This document shows, piece after piece, positions 27,691 to 35,905 of a stretch of 64,000 bases of DNA. Made by a program: the position numbers and the translations under genes. Source of the stretch: Shinella yambaruensis (GTDB taxonomy: Bacteria > Pseudomonadota > Alphaproteobacteria > Rhizobiales > Rhizobiaceae); NCBI RefSeq assembly GCF_022899355.1, contig NZ_JALJCK010000008.1, positions 62,001 to 126,000 of the forward strand, in the 5' to 3' direction. The first letter of the stretch is position 1. Every line of letters begins with the position of its first letter. The notes under the pieces were generated by a model, which was not told the DNA's origin, did no database searches, and saw only the letters and a list, made by a program, of their open reading frames with translations.

Positions 27691-28777
27691 CCGCTGGAAC
27701 GCCCTGAACGATGTCCCCGATTTCCCGCCCCACCGCCTCGGCCCGCTCGCCGACCGGCTCGCCCGCATCCTGAAGACCCGCAACGACATCCTCCTCTTCC
27801 AGACGGAGGCCGTCGTGGCGCTGGAGGCGGTGGCGACCAGCATCGCCCGGCCGGGGCTGACGGCGCTCAACATCGTCACCAGCCCGTTCGGCGCCTGGTT
27901 CGGCGACTGGCTGCGGCGCGGCGGCGCGGACGTCGTCACGCTCTCGGCCGAACCCGCCCGGCCCATCGGCATCGAAAGCGTGGAGGCGGCCTTCGATGCC
28001 CATCCCGACGTGAAGGCCGTCATCCTCTGCCATGCCGAATCGGCGAACGGCGTGCTCAACCCGCTGGCGGAGATTGCCGCCGCGGCCCGTGCCCGCGGCA
28101 TCGTGACGATCGTCGATGCGGTCGCCTCGGTGGGCGGGCATGCGCTCGACGTCGACGCGCTCGGCATCGATATCGCGGTGATCGGCCCGCAGAAATCGCT
28201 GGCCGGGCCGGCCGGCGTCTCGGCGCTGTCGGTCGGCCGGGCGGCCTGGGCCCTGGTTTCGGCGGCGGGCGGGCGGCGCAGCTCGACGCTTTCCCTGCTC
28301 GACCGCCGCGACTGGCTCGACAGCGGGCGCGGCGCGCTTCCCGGCACGGCGGCGCCGCTGGAATTCTTCGCTTTGGAGGCCGCGCTCGACCGCTTCGAGG
28401 CGGAGGGGGCGGACGCCGTGCTCGCCCGCCATGCCCGGGCGGCGGCGGCGTCGCGCGACGGTCTCCTGGCGCTCGGCGCCCGTCCCTGGGCGGATTTCGG
28501 CCGGGCATCCCATCTCGTCACCACCGCGGCGCTGCCCGAGGTCGTCGATCCCGAGACCTTCCTTACGGCCGCCGCGCCGCTCGACATGGAGCTGTCCGCC
28601 GGCATCGGCCCCGGCGCCGCGCGCCTGGTGCGGCTCAACCATACGGGCCGCCGCGCGCGCTTCGATAGCGTGCTCGGCAATGTGCTTGCCTATGGCATCG
28701 CCCTGCAGAAATGCGGCGCCCCGGCGGATCTTGCCGCCGCCGCCGCGGCTGTCGCCGCGCATTACGGCGCGGATTGA
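27680..28777 (+). CDS. Class V aminotransferase (alanine-glyoxylate transaminase-like)
   Basis: 365 residues. PLP enzyme of fold type I: TIVDAVASVGG holds the cofactor-binding Asp, and GPQKSLAGPAGVS holds the Schiff-base Lys. Resembles serine/alanine-glyoxylate or 2-aminoethylphosphonate-type aminotransferases. Last gene of the ABC operon with an 11-nt overlap, so it likely acts on the imported compound. This suggests an amino acid, amine or aminophosphonate-like substrate rather than a long peptide (inference). Confidence 0.82.
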   Translation: MAADRWNALNDVPDFPPHRLGPLADRLARILKTRNDILLFQTEAVVALEAVATSIARPGLTALNIVTSPFGAWFGDWLRRGGADVVTLSAEPARPIGIESVEAAFDAHPDVKAVILCHAESANGVLNPLAEIAAAARARGIVTIVDAVASVGGHALDVDALGIDIAVIGPQKSLAGPAGVSALSVGRAAWALVSAAGGRRSSTLSLLDRRDWLDSGRGALPGTAAPLEFFALEAALDRFEAEGADAVLARHARAAAASRDGLLALGARPWADFGRASHLVTTAALPEVVDPETFLTAAAPLDMELSAGIGPGAARLVRLNHTGRRARFDSVLGNVLAYGIALQKCGAPADLAAAAAAVAAHYGAD

Positions 28778-28873
28778 AGCCGTTCGAGGAAATCGGGCAT
28801 CGCGTGTGCAACGGACAAAATCGCCGGCGTCCGCAGGGCATCGAATAAGGACTTGGAGGCGTGCCTCCTGCCT

Positions 28874-28996
28874 CCTTCTCCCCACGGGGGAGAAGGTCGC
28901 GGCAGCGGGATGAGGGGGCGGGCGCAGGCGGAAGACGGCGTGCTTACCCCCTCATCCGACCCTTCGGGCCACCTTCTCCCCGTGGGGGAGAAGGGG
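28874..28996. repeat. Palindromic repeat family B, copy 1
   Basis: Arms CCTTCTCCCCACGGGGGAGAAGG and the matching right end, with inner GGATGAGGGGG and CCCCCTCATCC pairing. About 123 bp. Each arm is itself a hairpin, so the element can fold as two local hairpins or one long one. It lies after the aminotransferase gene in a 608-bp gene-free stretch (28778-29385). Confidence 0.8.
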
Positions 28997-29190
28997 AAAC
29001 GGCACCGTTGTGCGCCCTGGTGGCACTGGGGGTAGTGGTGTGCGCCAGGCGGGCGGTGTGCTGCTCTCGTAGCCACCCGACAAGCCTGCGCAAAAATCGG
29101 GCACGCCGCGCCGCCGGCAGAAGCAACGCGGCATTTGCATAGCTGCATTGCACAATAAATGTTTCCCATATGGTCAAAAAAATCGCATAG

Positions 29191-29207
29191 TGCCCCCAGT
29201 TGATGCA
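29191..29207. promoter_or_regulatory. Possible NtrC-type site upstream of nasT
   Basis: TGCCCCCAGTTGATGCA matches TGCAC-N5-TGGTGCA at 10 of 12 fixed positions. Plausible for nitrogen control of nasTS, but no good sigma-54 promoter follows, so this is a weak call. Confidence 0.3.
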
Positions 29208-29277
29208 CACGGCGGTTTTCCTCCCAGTGCCGCCGCATCAGCTGTTCCCCTCTGGAGGTTTTTGACCTTCACACTTC

Positions 29278-29310
29278 ATGGGCCGCGGTTTCCGCTGGCC
29301 CATTTTTTTT
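29278..29310 (+). terminator. Intrinsic terminator in the gap before nasT
   Basis: Stem ATGGGCC-GCGG/CCGC-T-GGCCCAT followed by eight T (29303-29310). It lies 76 bp before the nasT start. It could end transcripts from the ABC operon or act as an attenuator for nasT. I found no paired A/G hexaloop hairpins before it, unlike the leader at 31345. Confidence 0.75.
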
Positions 29311-29385
29311 GGCCCCTTCGCCGCTTGATTTTCCCGGCCATTCGGAGGCATCTGCGGGAAACCTTCACGCCGACACGGTGGGGAT

Positions 29386-30000
29386 ATGCAACCGGGCGCA
29401 CTGAACGTACTGGTCATCGACGAGAACCGCATCCGCGCCGCCATCATCGAGGAGGGGCTGCGCGATGCCGGCTATGCCGTGACCGTGGTCGAGGAGATGC
29501 AGGGCCTTGCCCGCCGCATCGCCGAGCTCAACCCCGACGTCATCGTCATCGACCTGGAAAACCCCAACCGCGACATGCTGGAGAGCATCTTCCAGCTGAC
29601 GCGCGCCATCCAGCGCCCCATCGCCATGTTCGTCGACAAGTCCGACGAGGCCTCCATCGAGGCGGCGGTGGAGGCGGGCGTCTCGGCCTATATCGTCGAC
29701 GGGCTGAAGCAGGAGCGCGTGCGGCCGATCCTGAAAATGGCGATCAGCCGCTTCAACGCCTTCTCCCGCCTCAGCCGCGAACTGGAGGAGACGCGCAGCG
29801 AGCTGGAGAACCGCAAGGTGATCGACCGCGCCAAGGGCCTCCTGATGCGCTCGCGCGGGCTGTCCGAGGAGGCGGCCTATGCGCTCTTGCGCCGCACCGC
29901 GATGAACCAGAACCGCAAGATTGCCGAGATCGCCCAAAGCCTCGTCACGGCGGCGAGCCTGCTCGATCCGGGAGCGCCCGATCCGGGAGTGAAGACATGA
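29386..30000 (+). CDS. nasT: NasT: ANTAR-domain response regulator, antiterminator
   Basis: 204 residues. An N-terminal receiver-like domain (LVIDENRIRAA; Asp at about 56 in VIVIDLEN) is followed by a coiled linker (ELEETRSELENR) and a C-terminal ANTAR domain (VIDRAKGLLMRSRGLSEEAAYALLRRTAM, about 145-195). In related bacteria NasT binds two-hairpin leader RNA and prevents termination upstream of nitrate-assimilation genes, and NasS inhibits it without nitrate. The matching leader is at 31345-31473. The gene comes before nasS, with ATGA overlap. Confidence 0.93.
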   Translation: MQPGALNVLVIDENRIRAAIIEEGLRDAGYAVTVVEEMQGLARRIAELNPDVIVIDLENPNRDMLESIFQLTRAIQRPIAMFVDKSDEASIEAAVEAGVSAYIVDGLKQERVRPILKMAISRFNAFSRLSRELEETRSELENRKVIDRAKGLLMRSRGLSEEAAYALLRRTAMNQNRKIAEIAQSLVTAASLLDPGAPDPGVKT

Positions 30001-31208
30001 CGACGCGCCACGCCATCACCGCCGGCTTCGTGCCGCTGCTCGACAGCGCCCTCCTCGTCGCCGCGAAGGAGAAGGGCTTTGCCGCGGCGCAGTCGATCGA
30101 CCTCACGCTGGTGCGCGAGCGCTCCTGGGCGAGCATCCGCGATCGCCTCGCCGTCCGCCAGTTCGACGTGGCCCATATTCTCGGCCCCATGCCGATTGCC
30201 TGCAATCTCGGCCTCTCCGCCCCGGCCCCGAAGATGATCGTGCCCATGGCGCTCGGCCTCGGCGGCAACGCCGTCACCGTCTCGGCAGCGCTCTGGCGGG
30301 CGATGGCCGAGGCGGGCGCGACGGACGATCTCGACGCGCGTCGCAACGGCGCTGCGCTGCGCCGGGTCATCGACGGGCGCAGGGGCGAGCCGCTGCGCTT
30401 CGGCGTCGTGCATCCCTATTCCGGGCATAATTACGAGCTGCGCTACTGGCTGGCGGCGAGCGGCATCGATCCGGACCGCGAGATCGACATCCTCGTCCTG
30501 CCGCCGCCGGATATGGGCGATGCGCTCGCCGAAGGGCTCATCGACGGCTATTGCGCGGGCGAACCGTGGAACACGTTCGGCGTCCTGAAACGCGGCGCGC
30601 ATCTTGCCACCGTCAAGGCGGCGATCTGGAAGTCCAGCCCGGAAAAGGTGCTCGGCGTCGATGCGGGCTGGGGCGAGGCGAACCCGGAGGCGCTCGCCGC
30701 CCTGCTGGTCGCGCTGCATCACGCCGCCCTCTGGTGCGGTGATCCGCGCAACCATGCGGAACTCGCTTCGCTGCTGGCGCTGCCCGCCTATGTCGGGCGC
30801 GAACCGGAGCTCCTGCTGCCGGCCCTCACCGGCGTCCTGCCGGTCGGCGGCGGCGCGGTGCGCACGGTCGGCGATTTCTTCGTGCCGCAGGCCAAGGCGG
30901 CCACCTTCCCTTGGAAGAGCCATGCGCTGTGGTTCTACACCCAGATGGTCCGCTGGCGGCAGGTGGCGCATACCGAGGCGAACCGTCAGGTCGCCGCTGA
31001 GACCTACCGCCCGGATGTCTACCGCGCCGCGCTGAAGGCGCTCGGCATCGCCATGCCCTCGGCGAGCGCCAAGGTGGAGGGCGCGCTGACCGCGGAAACC
31101 CCCGTCGGCTCCTCCGGCGCGCTGACGCTCGGCCCCGACGGCTTCTTCGACGGCGGGCGCTTCGATCCCGACGACGTCGACGGCTATATCGCAGCGCAAT
31201 CGCGCTGA
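29997..31208 (+). CDS. nasS: NasS: nitrate-sensing CmpA/NrtA-like protein
   Basis: 403 residues in the nitrate-binding-protein family. It has no signal peptide (MTTRHAITAGFVPLLDSALL starts directly in the binding fold), which separates the cytoplasmic sensor NasS from exported NrtA. Motifs include VRERSWASIRD, VAHILGPMPIA and GYCAGEPWN. It binds nitrate and, in the free state, sequesters NasT. Translationally coupled to nasT. Confidence 0.92.
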   Translation: MTTRHAITAGFVPLLDSALLVAAKEKGFAAAQSIDLTLVRERSWASIRDRLAVRQFDVAHILGPMPIACNLGLSAPAPKMIVPMALGLGGNAVTVSAALWRAMAEAGATDDLDARRNGAALRRVIDGRRGEPLRFGVVHPYSGHNYELRYWLAASGIDPDREIDILVLPPPDMGDALAEGLIDGYCAGEPWNTFGVLKRGAHLATVKAAIWKSSPEKVLGVDAGWGEANPEALAALLVALHHAALWCGDPRNHAELASLLALPAYVGREPELLLPALTGVLPVGGGAVRTVGDFFVPQAKAATFPWKSHALWFYTQMVRWRQVAHTEANRQVAAETYRPDVYRAALKALGIAMPSASAKVEGALTAETPVGSSGALTLGPDGFFDGGRFDPDDVDGYIAAQSR

Positions 31209-31317
31209 CGCCTATTTTATGCGCAGTGCACAAAATTTGGCGCCGCTTTGCCGATGGCCTGTGCGCATGTCGGCACGCGGTCTTTCAGGACATGAATTAA
31301 ATCAATCGCTTGCCGAC

Positions 31318-31334
31318 TTGGCACGCCGATTGCT
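31318..31334 (+). promoter_or_regulatory. Sigma-54 promoter of the nitrate assimilation operon
   Basis: TTGGCACG-CCGA-TTGCT matches the sigma-54 consensus at every fixed position, with GG at 31320-31321 and GC at 31332-31333. Predicted start of transcription is near 31345, directly before the leader hairpins. Implies NtrC-type activation; no convincing NtrC site was found immediately upstream. Confidence 0.85.
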
Positions 31335-31344
31335 TTTCTCTCCA

Positions 31345-31402
31345 TAGGCCTTCGGGCCACGATATCGGCGTCCAACGACGGGCGCCACCAGCAAAGCCGC
31401 TG
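31345..31402 (+). ncRNA. ANTAR-type two-hairpin leader RNA (NasT target)
   Basis: A 5' hairpin GGCC-TTCG-GGCC (31347-31358) comes first. Next is P1, GGCGTCC/GGGCGCC (31367-31386) with hexaloop AACGAC. Two bases later is P2, CAGC/GCTG (31389-31402) with hexaloop AAAGCC. Both hexaloops have A at position 1 and G at position 4, the signature of ANTAR-bound RNA. P2 overlaps the 5' arm of the terminator stem (31393-31402), so P2 and terminator cannot form together. Confidence 0.85.
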
Positions 31403-31473
31403 ATCGGGTTTTTCGCGCACATGGCCTCCCTCGTGTCGCGCGAAAAGAACCTGGCCAGCGGCTTTTTGTTTTT
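31393..31473 (+). terminator. Conditional intrinsic terminator in the nas leader
   Basis: Outer stem AAAGCCGCTG (31393-31402)/CAGCGGCTTT (31456-31465), 10 bp perfect, runs into TTTTTGTTTTT (31463-31473). An inner stem TTTTCGCGC (31410-31418)/GCGCGAAAA (31438-31446) stabilises it. It ends 48 bp before the transporter start codon. Predicted to be relieved by NasT when nitrate is present. Confidence 0.88.
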
Positions 31474-31521
31474 CACCCCCAAAGATGGAGCGGCACGACC
31501 TTGTCGGGCCACGGAGACGCC

Positions 31522-32748
31522 ATGTCAAAGATCAAGCAGCCCCTGTCCCCGCGCGAACCTGCCGTCGCGCTCTGGATGTCCACCTTCGCCTTCACCATCT
31601 GTTTCGCCGTCTGGACGATTTTCGCCATCATCGGCATCCGCATCAAGGAGGACCTCGGGCTCACCGAAGCCCAGTTCGGCCTGCTCGTCGGCACGCCCAT
31701 CCTCACCGGCTCGCTGGTGCGCATCCTGCTCGGCGTCTGGACGCCGCGTTATGGCGGCCGCCTCGTCTATACGCTGACCATGCTGGCGGCGGCGCTTTCG
31801 ACGCTCATGCTCTCGCACGCCGCGACCTTCCCGCAGATGCTGCTCGCCGGGCTCGGCGTCGGCCTTGCCGGCGGGTCCTTCGCGGTCGGCGTCGCCTATG
31901 TCTCGCCTTTCTTCCCGCCGGAAAAGCAGGGCACGGTGCTCGGCATCTTCGGCGCCGGCAATGTCGGCGCGGCGCTGACGAAGTTCCTCGCGCCCTTCGT
32001 GCTCGTCGCCGCCGGCTGGCAGATGGTGGCGGAAATCTGGGCGGCGGCGCTGATCCTTACCGCCTGCCTCTTCTGGTTCACAACCAGCGACGACCCGGCC
32101 TTCCGCAATCGCCGCGACGGCAAGGCGCCCAAGCGCAGCCTCATGCAGGAATTCGCGCCGCTGAGGAAGGCGCAGGTCTGGCGCTTCTCGCTCTATTATT
32201 TCTTCGCCTTCGGCGGCTTCGTGGCGCTGGCGCTCTGGCTGCCGCGCTACCTCGTCGGCGTCTACGGCTTCGATATCGCCACCGCCGGCATGGTCGCCGC
32301 CGCCTATTCCATCCCCGGCAGCATCTTTCGCGCGCTCGGGGGCATGCTCTCCGATCGCAAGGGCGCGCGCGCCGTCATGTACTGGATGTTCGGCATTTCC
32401 GCGGTCGCGACGCTCGTCCTGTCGCTGCCGTCCGGCGTCACGCCCGCCGTCTTCATCGTCACCGTCTTCGTGCTCGGCTTCGTCATGAGCCTCGGCAAGG
32501 CGGCGGTCTACAAGCACATCCCGGCCTATTACCCCGATGCCGTCGGCCCGGTCGGCGGGGTCGTCGGCATGGTCGGCGGGCTCGGCGGCTTCGTGCTGCC
32601 CATCGCCTTCGGCCTGCTGAAGGACGCGACCGGCCTGTGGTCGAGCTGCTTCCTGCTGCTCTTCGCCGTCGTCGCCGTCTCGCTCCTCTGGATGCATCTT
32701 TCCATCCGCCAGATGGAGCGCCCCTCCGTCTCCGCCGTCGCCGCGTAA
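31522..32748 (+). CDS. NarK/NasA-type nitrate/nitrite transporter (MFS)
   Basis: 408 residues from ATG 31522 with GGAGA upstream. Twelve-helix MFS protein of the nitrate/nitrite porter family; the nitrate signature region VGVAYVSPFFPPEKQGTVLGIFGAGNVGAAL is visible around residue 130, with a second near the C-terminus (GGVVGMVGGLGGFVLPIAFG). Imports nitrate for assimilation. First gene behind the sigma-54 promoter and NasT leader; nirB follows after 16 nt. Confidence 0.92.
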   Translation: MSKIKQPLSPREPAVALWMSTFAFTICFAVWTIFAIIGIRIKEDLGLTEAQFGLLVGTPILTGSLVRILLGVWTPRYGGRLVYTLTMLAAALSTLMLSHAATFPQMLLAGLGVGLAGGSFAVGVAYVSPFFPPEKQGTVLGIFGAGNVGAALTKFLAPFVLVAAGWQMVAEIWAAALILTACLFWFTTSDDPAFRNRRDGKAPKRSLMQEFAPLRKAQVWRFSLYYFFAFGGFVALALWLPRYLVGVYGFDIATAGMVAAAYSIPGSIFRALGGMLSDRKGARAVMYWMFGISAVATLVLSLPSGVTPAVFIVTVFVLGFVMSLGKAAVYKHIPAYYPDAVGPVGGVVGMVGGLGGFVLPIAFGLLKDATGLWSSCFLLLFAVVAVSLLWMHLSIRQMERPSVSAVAA

Positions 32749-32764
32749 CGTTGAGAAAAATCCC

Positions 32765-35215
32765 ATGACCGAGAAACTCGTCATCGTCGGCAATGGCATG
32801 GCCCCCGGGCGCATGCTGGAGCACCTCCTCGAAAAGGCCCCCGGCCGGTACGAGGTCACCATCTTCAATGCCGAGCCGCGGGTGAACTACGACCGCATCA
32901 TGCTCTCGCCCGTCCTCTCCGGCGAGAAGGCGTATGAGGAGATCATCATCCACGGCGACGGCTGGTACATCAAGCACGGCATCACGCTCTACAAGGGCCA
33001 CCGTATCGTCGCCATCGACCGCGACGCGAAGACCGTCACCTCCGATCACGGCGTCACGGAACGCTATGACAAGCTGGTCATCGCCACCGGCTCCGTGCCC
33101 TTCATCCTGCCCGTGCCGGGCAACGACATGCGCGGCGTCATCACCTATCGCGACCTCGACGACGTGCAGGCCATGCTGCTCGCCGCCCAGTCGCGCGAAA
33201 AGGCCGTCGTCATCGGCGGCGGCCTGCTGGGCCTCGAAGCCGCCGCCGGCCTTGCCGGCCGCGGCATGGACGTCACGGTGCTGCACGTCATGCCGACGCT
33301 GATGGACCGCCAGCTCGACCCCGCCGCCGGCTATCTCCTGCAAAGGGAGCTGGAAGGGCGCGGCATCAAGATCATCTGCAAGGCGAACACCAGGGCCATC
33401 GTCGGCAACGGCAAGGTCGAGGGCATCGCGCTGGACGACGGCCGCGTCATTCCCGCCACGCTCGTCGTCATGGCCGTCGGCATCCGGCCGAGCGTGAGCC
33501 TCGCCAAAGAGGCGGGCCTTGCCGTCAACCGCGGCATTGTCGTCGATCACGGCATGCAGACCTCGGACGGCAGCATCCTGGCGCTCGGCGAATGCGCGGA
33601 AGTGGGCGGCATGGTCTACGGCCTCGTTGCCCCGCTCTACGAGATGGCGCGCGTCGCCGCCGCGCATCTGGCCGGCGACCGCTCGGCCGCCTTCGTGCAT
33701 TCCGATACGCCGACCAAGCTGAAGGTCACCGGCATCGAGCTCTTTTCGCTCGGCGATTTCGCCGATGGCGACGACCGCGAGGAAATCGTGCTGCGCGATG
33801 CCTCGGCCGGCGTCTACAAGCGGCTGGTGCTGAAGGACAACCGCATCATCGGCACGGTGCTTTACGGCGAGACCGCCGATGGCGCCTGGTTCAACGACCT
33901 GAAGAAGAAGCAGACCGACATTTCCGAGATGCGCGAGACGCTGATCTTCGGCCAGGCCTATCAGGGGGGCGCCCCGCTGGACCCTATGGCGGCCGTTGCA
34001 GCCTTGCCGGATGATGCGGAAATCTGCGGCTGCAACGGCGTCTGCAAGGGGAAGATCGTTTCGACGATCACGGAAAAGGGCCTGGCCTCGCTCGACGACG
34101 TGCGCGCCCACACCAAGGCGTCCGCCTCCTGCGGCTCCTGCACCGGCCTCGTCGAGCAGCTGATGACGCTGACGCTCGGCGACAGCTACAACCCCGCCGC
34201 CGTTCAGCCCCTGTGCGGTTGCACCGATCTCGGCCATGACGACGTGCGCCGCCTGATCAAGGCGAAGGGGCTGAAGACCATCCCCGCCGTCATGCAGGAA
34301 CTGGAATGGAAGACCTCCTGCGGCTGCGCCAAATGCCGGCCGGCCCTCAACTATTACCTCGTCTGCGACTGGCCCGACGAATATGCCGACGACTACCAGT
34401 CCCGTTTCATCAACGAGCGCGTGCATGCCAACATCCAGAAGGACGGCACCTATTCCGTCGTGCCGCGCATGTGGGGCGGCGTGACGAATTCCGGCGAATT
34501 GCGCGCTATCGCCGATGTGGTGGACAAGTTCGAGATACCCTTGGTGAAGGTGACGGGCGGCCAGCGCATCGACCTGCTGGGCATCGAGAAGGAGGACCTG
34601 CCCGCCGTCTGGGCAGATCTCGGCAAGGCCGGCTTCATCTCGGGGCAGGCCTATGCCAAGGGCCTGCGCACGGTGAAGACCTGCGTCGGCTCCGACTGGT
34701 GCCGCTTCGGCACGCAGGATTCCACCGGGCTCGGCATCCGCATCGAGAAGTTCATGTGGGGCTCCTGGACGCCGGCCAAATTGAAGATGGCCGTCTCCGG
34801 CTGTCCGCGAAACTGCGCGGAGGCGACCTGCAAGGATATCGGCGTCGTCTGCGTCGATTCGGGCTTCGAGATCCATTTCGCGGGCGCGGCGGGCCTCGAC
34901 ATCAAGGGCACGGAGGTGCTCGGCCTCGTCAAGACCGAGGACGAGGCGCTGGAGCATATCGTGGCGCTGACGCAGATGTACCGCGAGCAGGCGCGCTATC
35001 TGGAGCGCATCTACAAATGGGCCAAGCGCATCGGCCTCGACGAAATCCGCCGCCAGATCATGGGCGACGCGGACAAGCGCAGGGCCTTCTACGACCGGTT
35101 CGTCTTCTCCCAGAAATTCGCGCAGGTCGATCCCTGGTCGGAGCGGGTCTCCGGCAAGGACAAACACGAATTCAGGCCGATGGCGACCATCGGCTACGGC
35201 GAGGCCGCGGAATGA
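32765..35215 (+). CDS. nirB: Assimilatory nitrite reductase [NAD(P)H], large subunit
   Basis: 816 residues, normal length. Order of domains: FAD/NAD(P)H pyridine-nucleotide oxidoreductase (VIVGNGMAPGRML at the start, VIGGGLLGLEAAAGLAGRG near 155), a BFD-like [2Fe-2S] domain (CGCNGVCKG...CGSCTG), further Cys pairs (CGCTD, CGCAKC), and the sulfite/nitrite-reductase half with the sirohaem-[4Fe-4S] cysteines C-x5-C (TCVGSDWC) and C-x3-C (GCPRNC). Reduces nitrite to ammonium in the cytoplasm. Followed by nirD. Confidence 0.96.
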   Translation: MTEKLVIVGNGMAPGRMLEHLLEKAPGRYEVTIFNAEPRVNYDRIMLSPVLSGEKAYEEIIIHGDGWYIKHGITLYKGHRIVAIDRDAKTVTSDHGVTERYDKLVIATGSVPFILPVPGNDMRGVITYRDLDDVQAMLLAAQSREKAVVIGGGLLGLEAAAGLAGRGMDVTVLHVMPTLMDRQLDPAAGYLLQRELEGRGIKIICKANTRAIVGNGKVEGIALDDGRVIPATLVVMAVGIRPSVSLAKEAGLAVNRGIVVDHGMQTSDGSILALGECAEVGGMVYGLVAPLYEMARVAAAHLAGDRSAAFVHSDTPTKLKVTGIELFSLGDFADGDDREEIVLRDASAGVYKRLVLKDNRIIGTVLYGETADGAWFNDLKKKQTDISEMRETLIFGQAYQGGAPLDPMAAVAALPDDAEICGCNGVCKGKIVSTITEKGLASLDDVRAHTKASASCGSCTGLVEQLMTLTLGDSYNPAAVQPLCGCTDLGHDDVRRLIKAKGLKTIPAVMQELEWKTSCGCAKCRPALNYYLVCDWPDEYADDYQSRFINERVHANIQKDGTYSVVPRMWGGVTNSGELRAIADVVDKFEIPLVKVTGGQRIDLLGIEKEDLPAVWADLGKAGFISGQAYAKGLRTVKTCVGSDWCRFGTQDSTGLGIRIEKFMWGSWTPAKLKMAVSGCPRNCAEATCKDIGVVCVDSGFEIHFAGAAGLDIKGTEVLGLVKTEDEALEHIVALTQMYREQARYLERIYKWAKRIGLDEIRRQIMGDADKRRAFYDRFVFSQKFAQVDPWSERVSGKDKHEFRPMATIGYGEAAE

Positions 35216-35226
35216 GGAGCACGGAC

Positions 35227-35556
35227 ATGACCTGGTTTCCCATCGGCAACATCGCCGACATCCCCCTTCGCGGCGCGCGCTGCGTGAAGACGCCGGAGGG
35301 GAAGATCGCCGTCTTCCGCACGGCGGAAAACGAGGTCTTCGCCATCGAGGACCATTGCCCGCACAAGGGCGGGCCGCTCTCGCAGGGCATCGTGCACGCC
35401 AAGGCCGTCACCTGCCCGCTGCACAACTGGGTGATCTCGCTGGAGACCGGCAAGGCGCTCGGGGCGGACGAAGGGGCGGTCAGGACCATCCCGCTGCGCA
35501 ACGAGGACGGGGCGCTGTTCATCGCGCTGGAACGCCTGATGGCGGCGGCGGAGTAG
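35227..35556 (+). CDS. nirD: Nitrite reductase small subunit (Rieske-like)
   Basis: 109 residues from ATG 35227 (MTWFPIGNIADIPLRG). AGGAG 8 nt upstream decides this start over the in-frame ATG 35212 that overlaps the nirB stop. It keeps the Rieske cluster ligands, C-P-H (DHCPHKGG) and C-P-L-H (TCPLHNW), so it should hold a [2Fe-2S] centre, unlike NirD proteins that lost them. Partner of NirB. Confidence 0.92.
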   Translation: MTWFPIGNIADIPLRGARCVKTPEGKIAVFRTAENEVFAIEDHCPHKGGPLSQGIVHAKAVTCPLHNWVISLETGKALGADEGAVRTIPLRNEDGALFIALERLMAAAE

Positions 35557-35663
35557 GTGGTGATGCAGGCAAAACTCCCCTCCTCCCACAGGTTGAAGAC
35601 CTCCTCTGGACTCTTTCCCACAAAGGCAGGGCGATCGCCTATGGAGGAAAACGGTTGCCCCAT

Positions 35664-35792
35664 CCCCTTCTCCCCCGCGGGGAGAAGGTGCCGGCAGGCG
35701 GATGAGGGGGGTGGCGAAGGCGCAGACGACCCGTCAGAGCCACCCCCTCATCCGACCCTTCGGGCCACCTTCTCCCCGCGGGGGAGAAGGGG
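35664..35792. repeat. Palindromic repeat family B, copy 2
   Basis: 129 bp; begins CCCCTTCTCCCCCGCGGGG and ends with its reverse complement, with inner GGATGAGGGGG/CCCCCTCATCC. It fills the middle of the 349-bp gap between nirD and nasA (35557-35905), which otherwise shows no gene or promoter I can support. nasA is presumably read through from the nas promoter. Confidence 0.82.
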
Positions 35793-35905
35793 AGAACGGC
35801 AAGGTCGAATTCCATATGCGACAACCTTCCTAACAAGGGGGCGATGCCGGCAGGCAGAGAGAGGTGCCGGGGTGCGCCGTCACCGGCCCCTGAAGGGAGC
35901 CGCCC

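Noticed and set aside
29148-29996. In-frame upstream extension of nasS to 29148
   Set aside because: The extension overlaps nasT in another frame and crosses a terminator; nasS has a clear ATGA-coupled start at 29997.
31227-31244. NtrC site before the nas promoter (TGCAC followed by TTGGCGC)
   Set aside because: Spacing between half-sites is off by one and the right half matches poorly.
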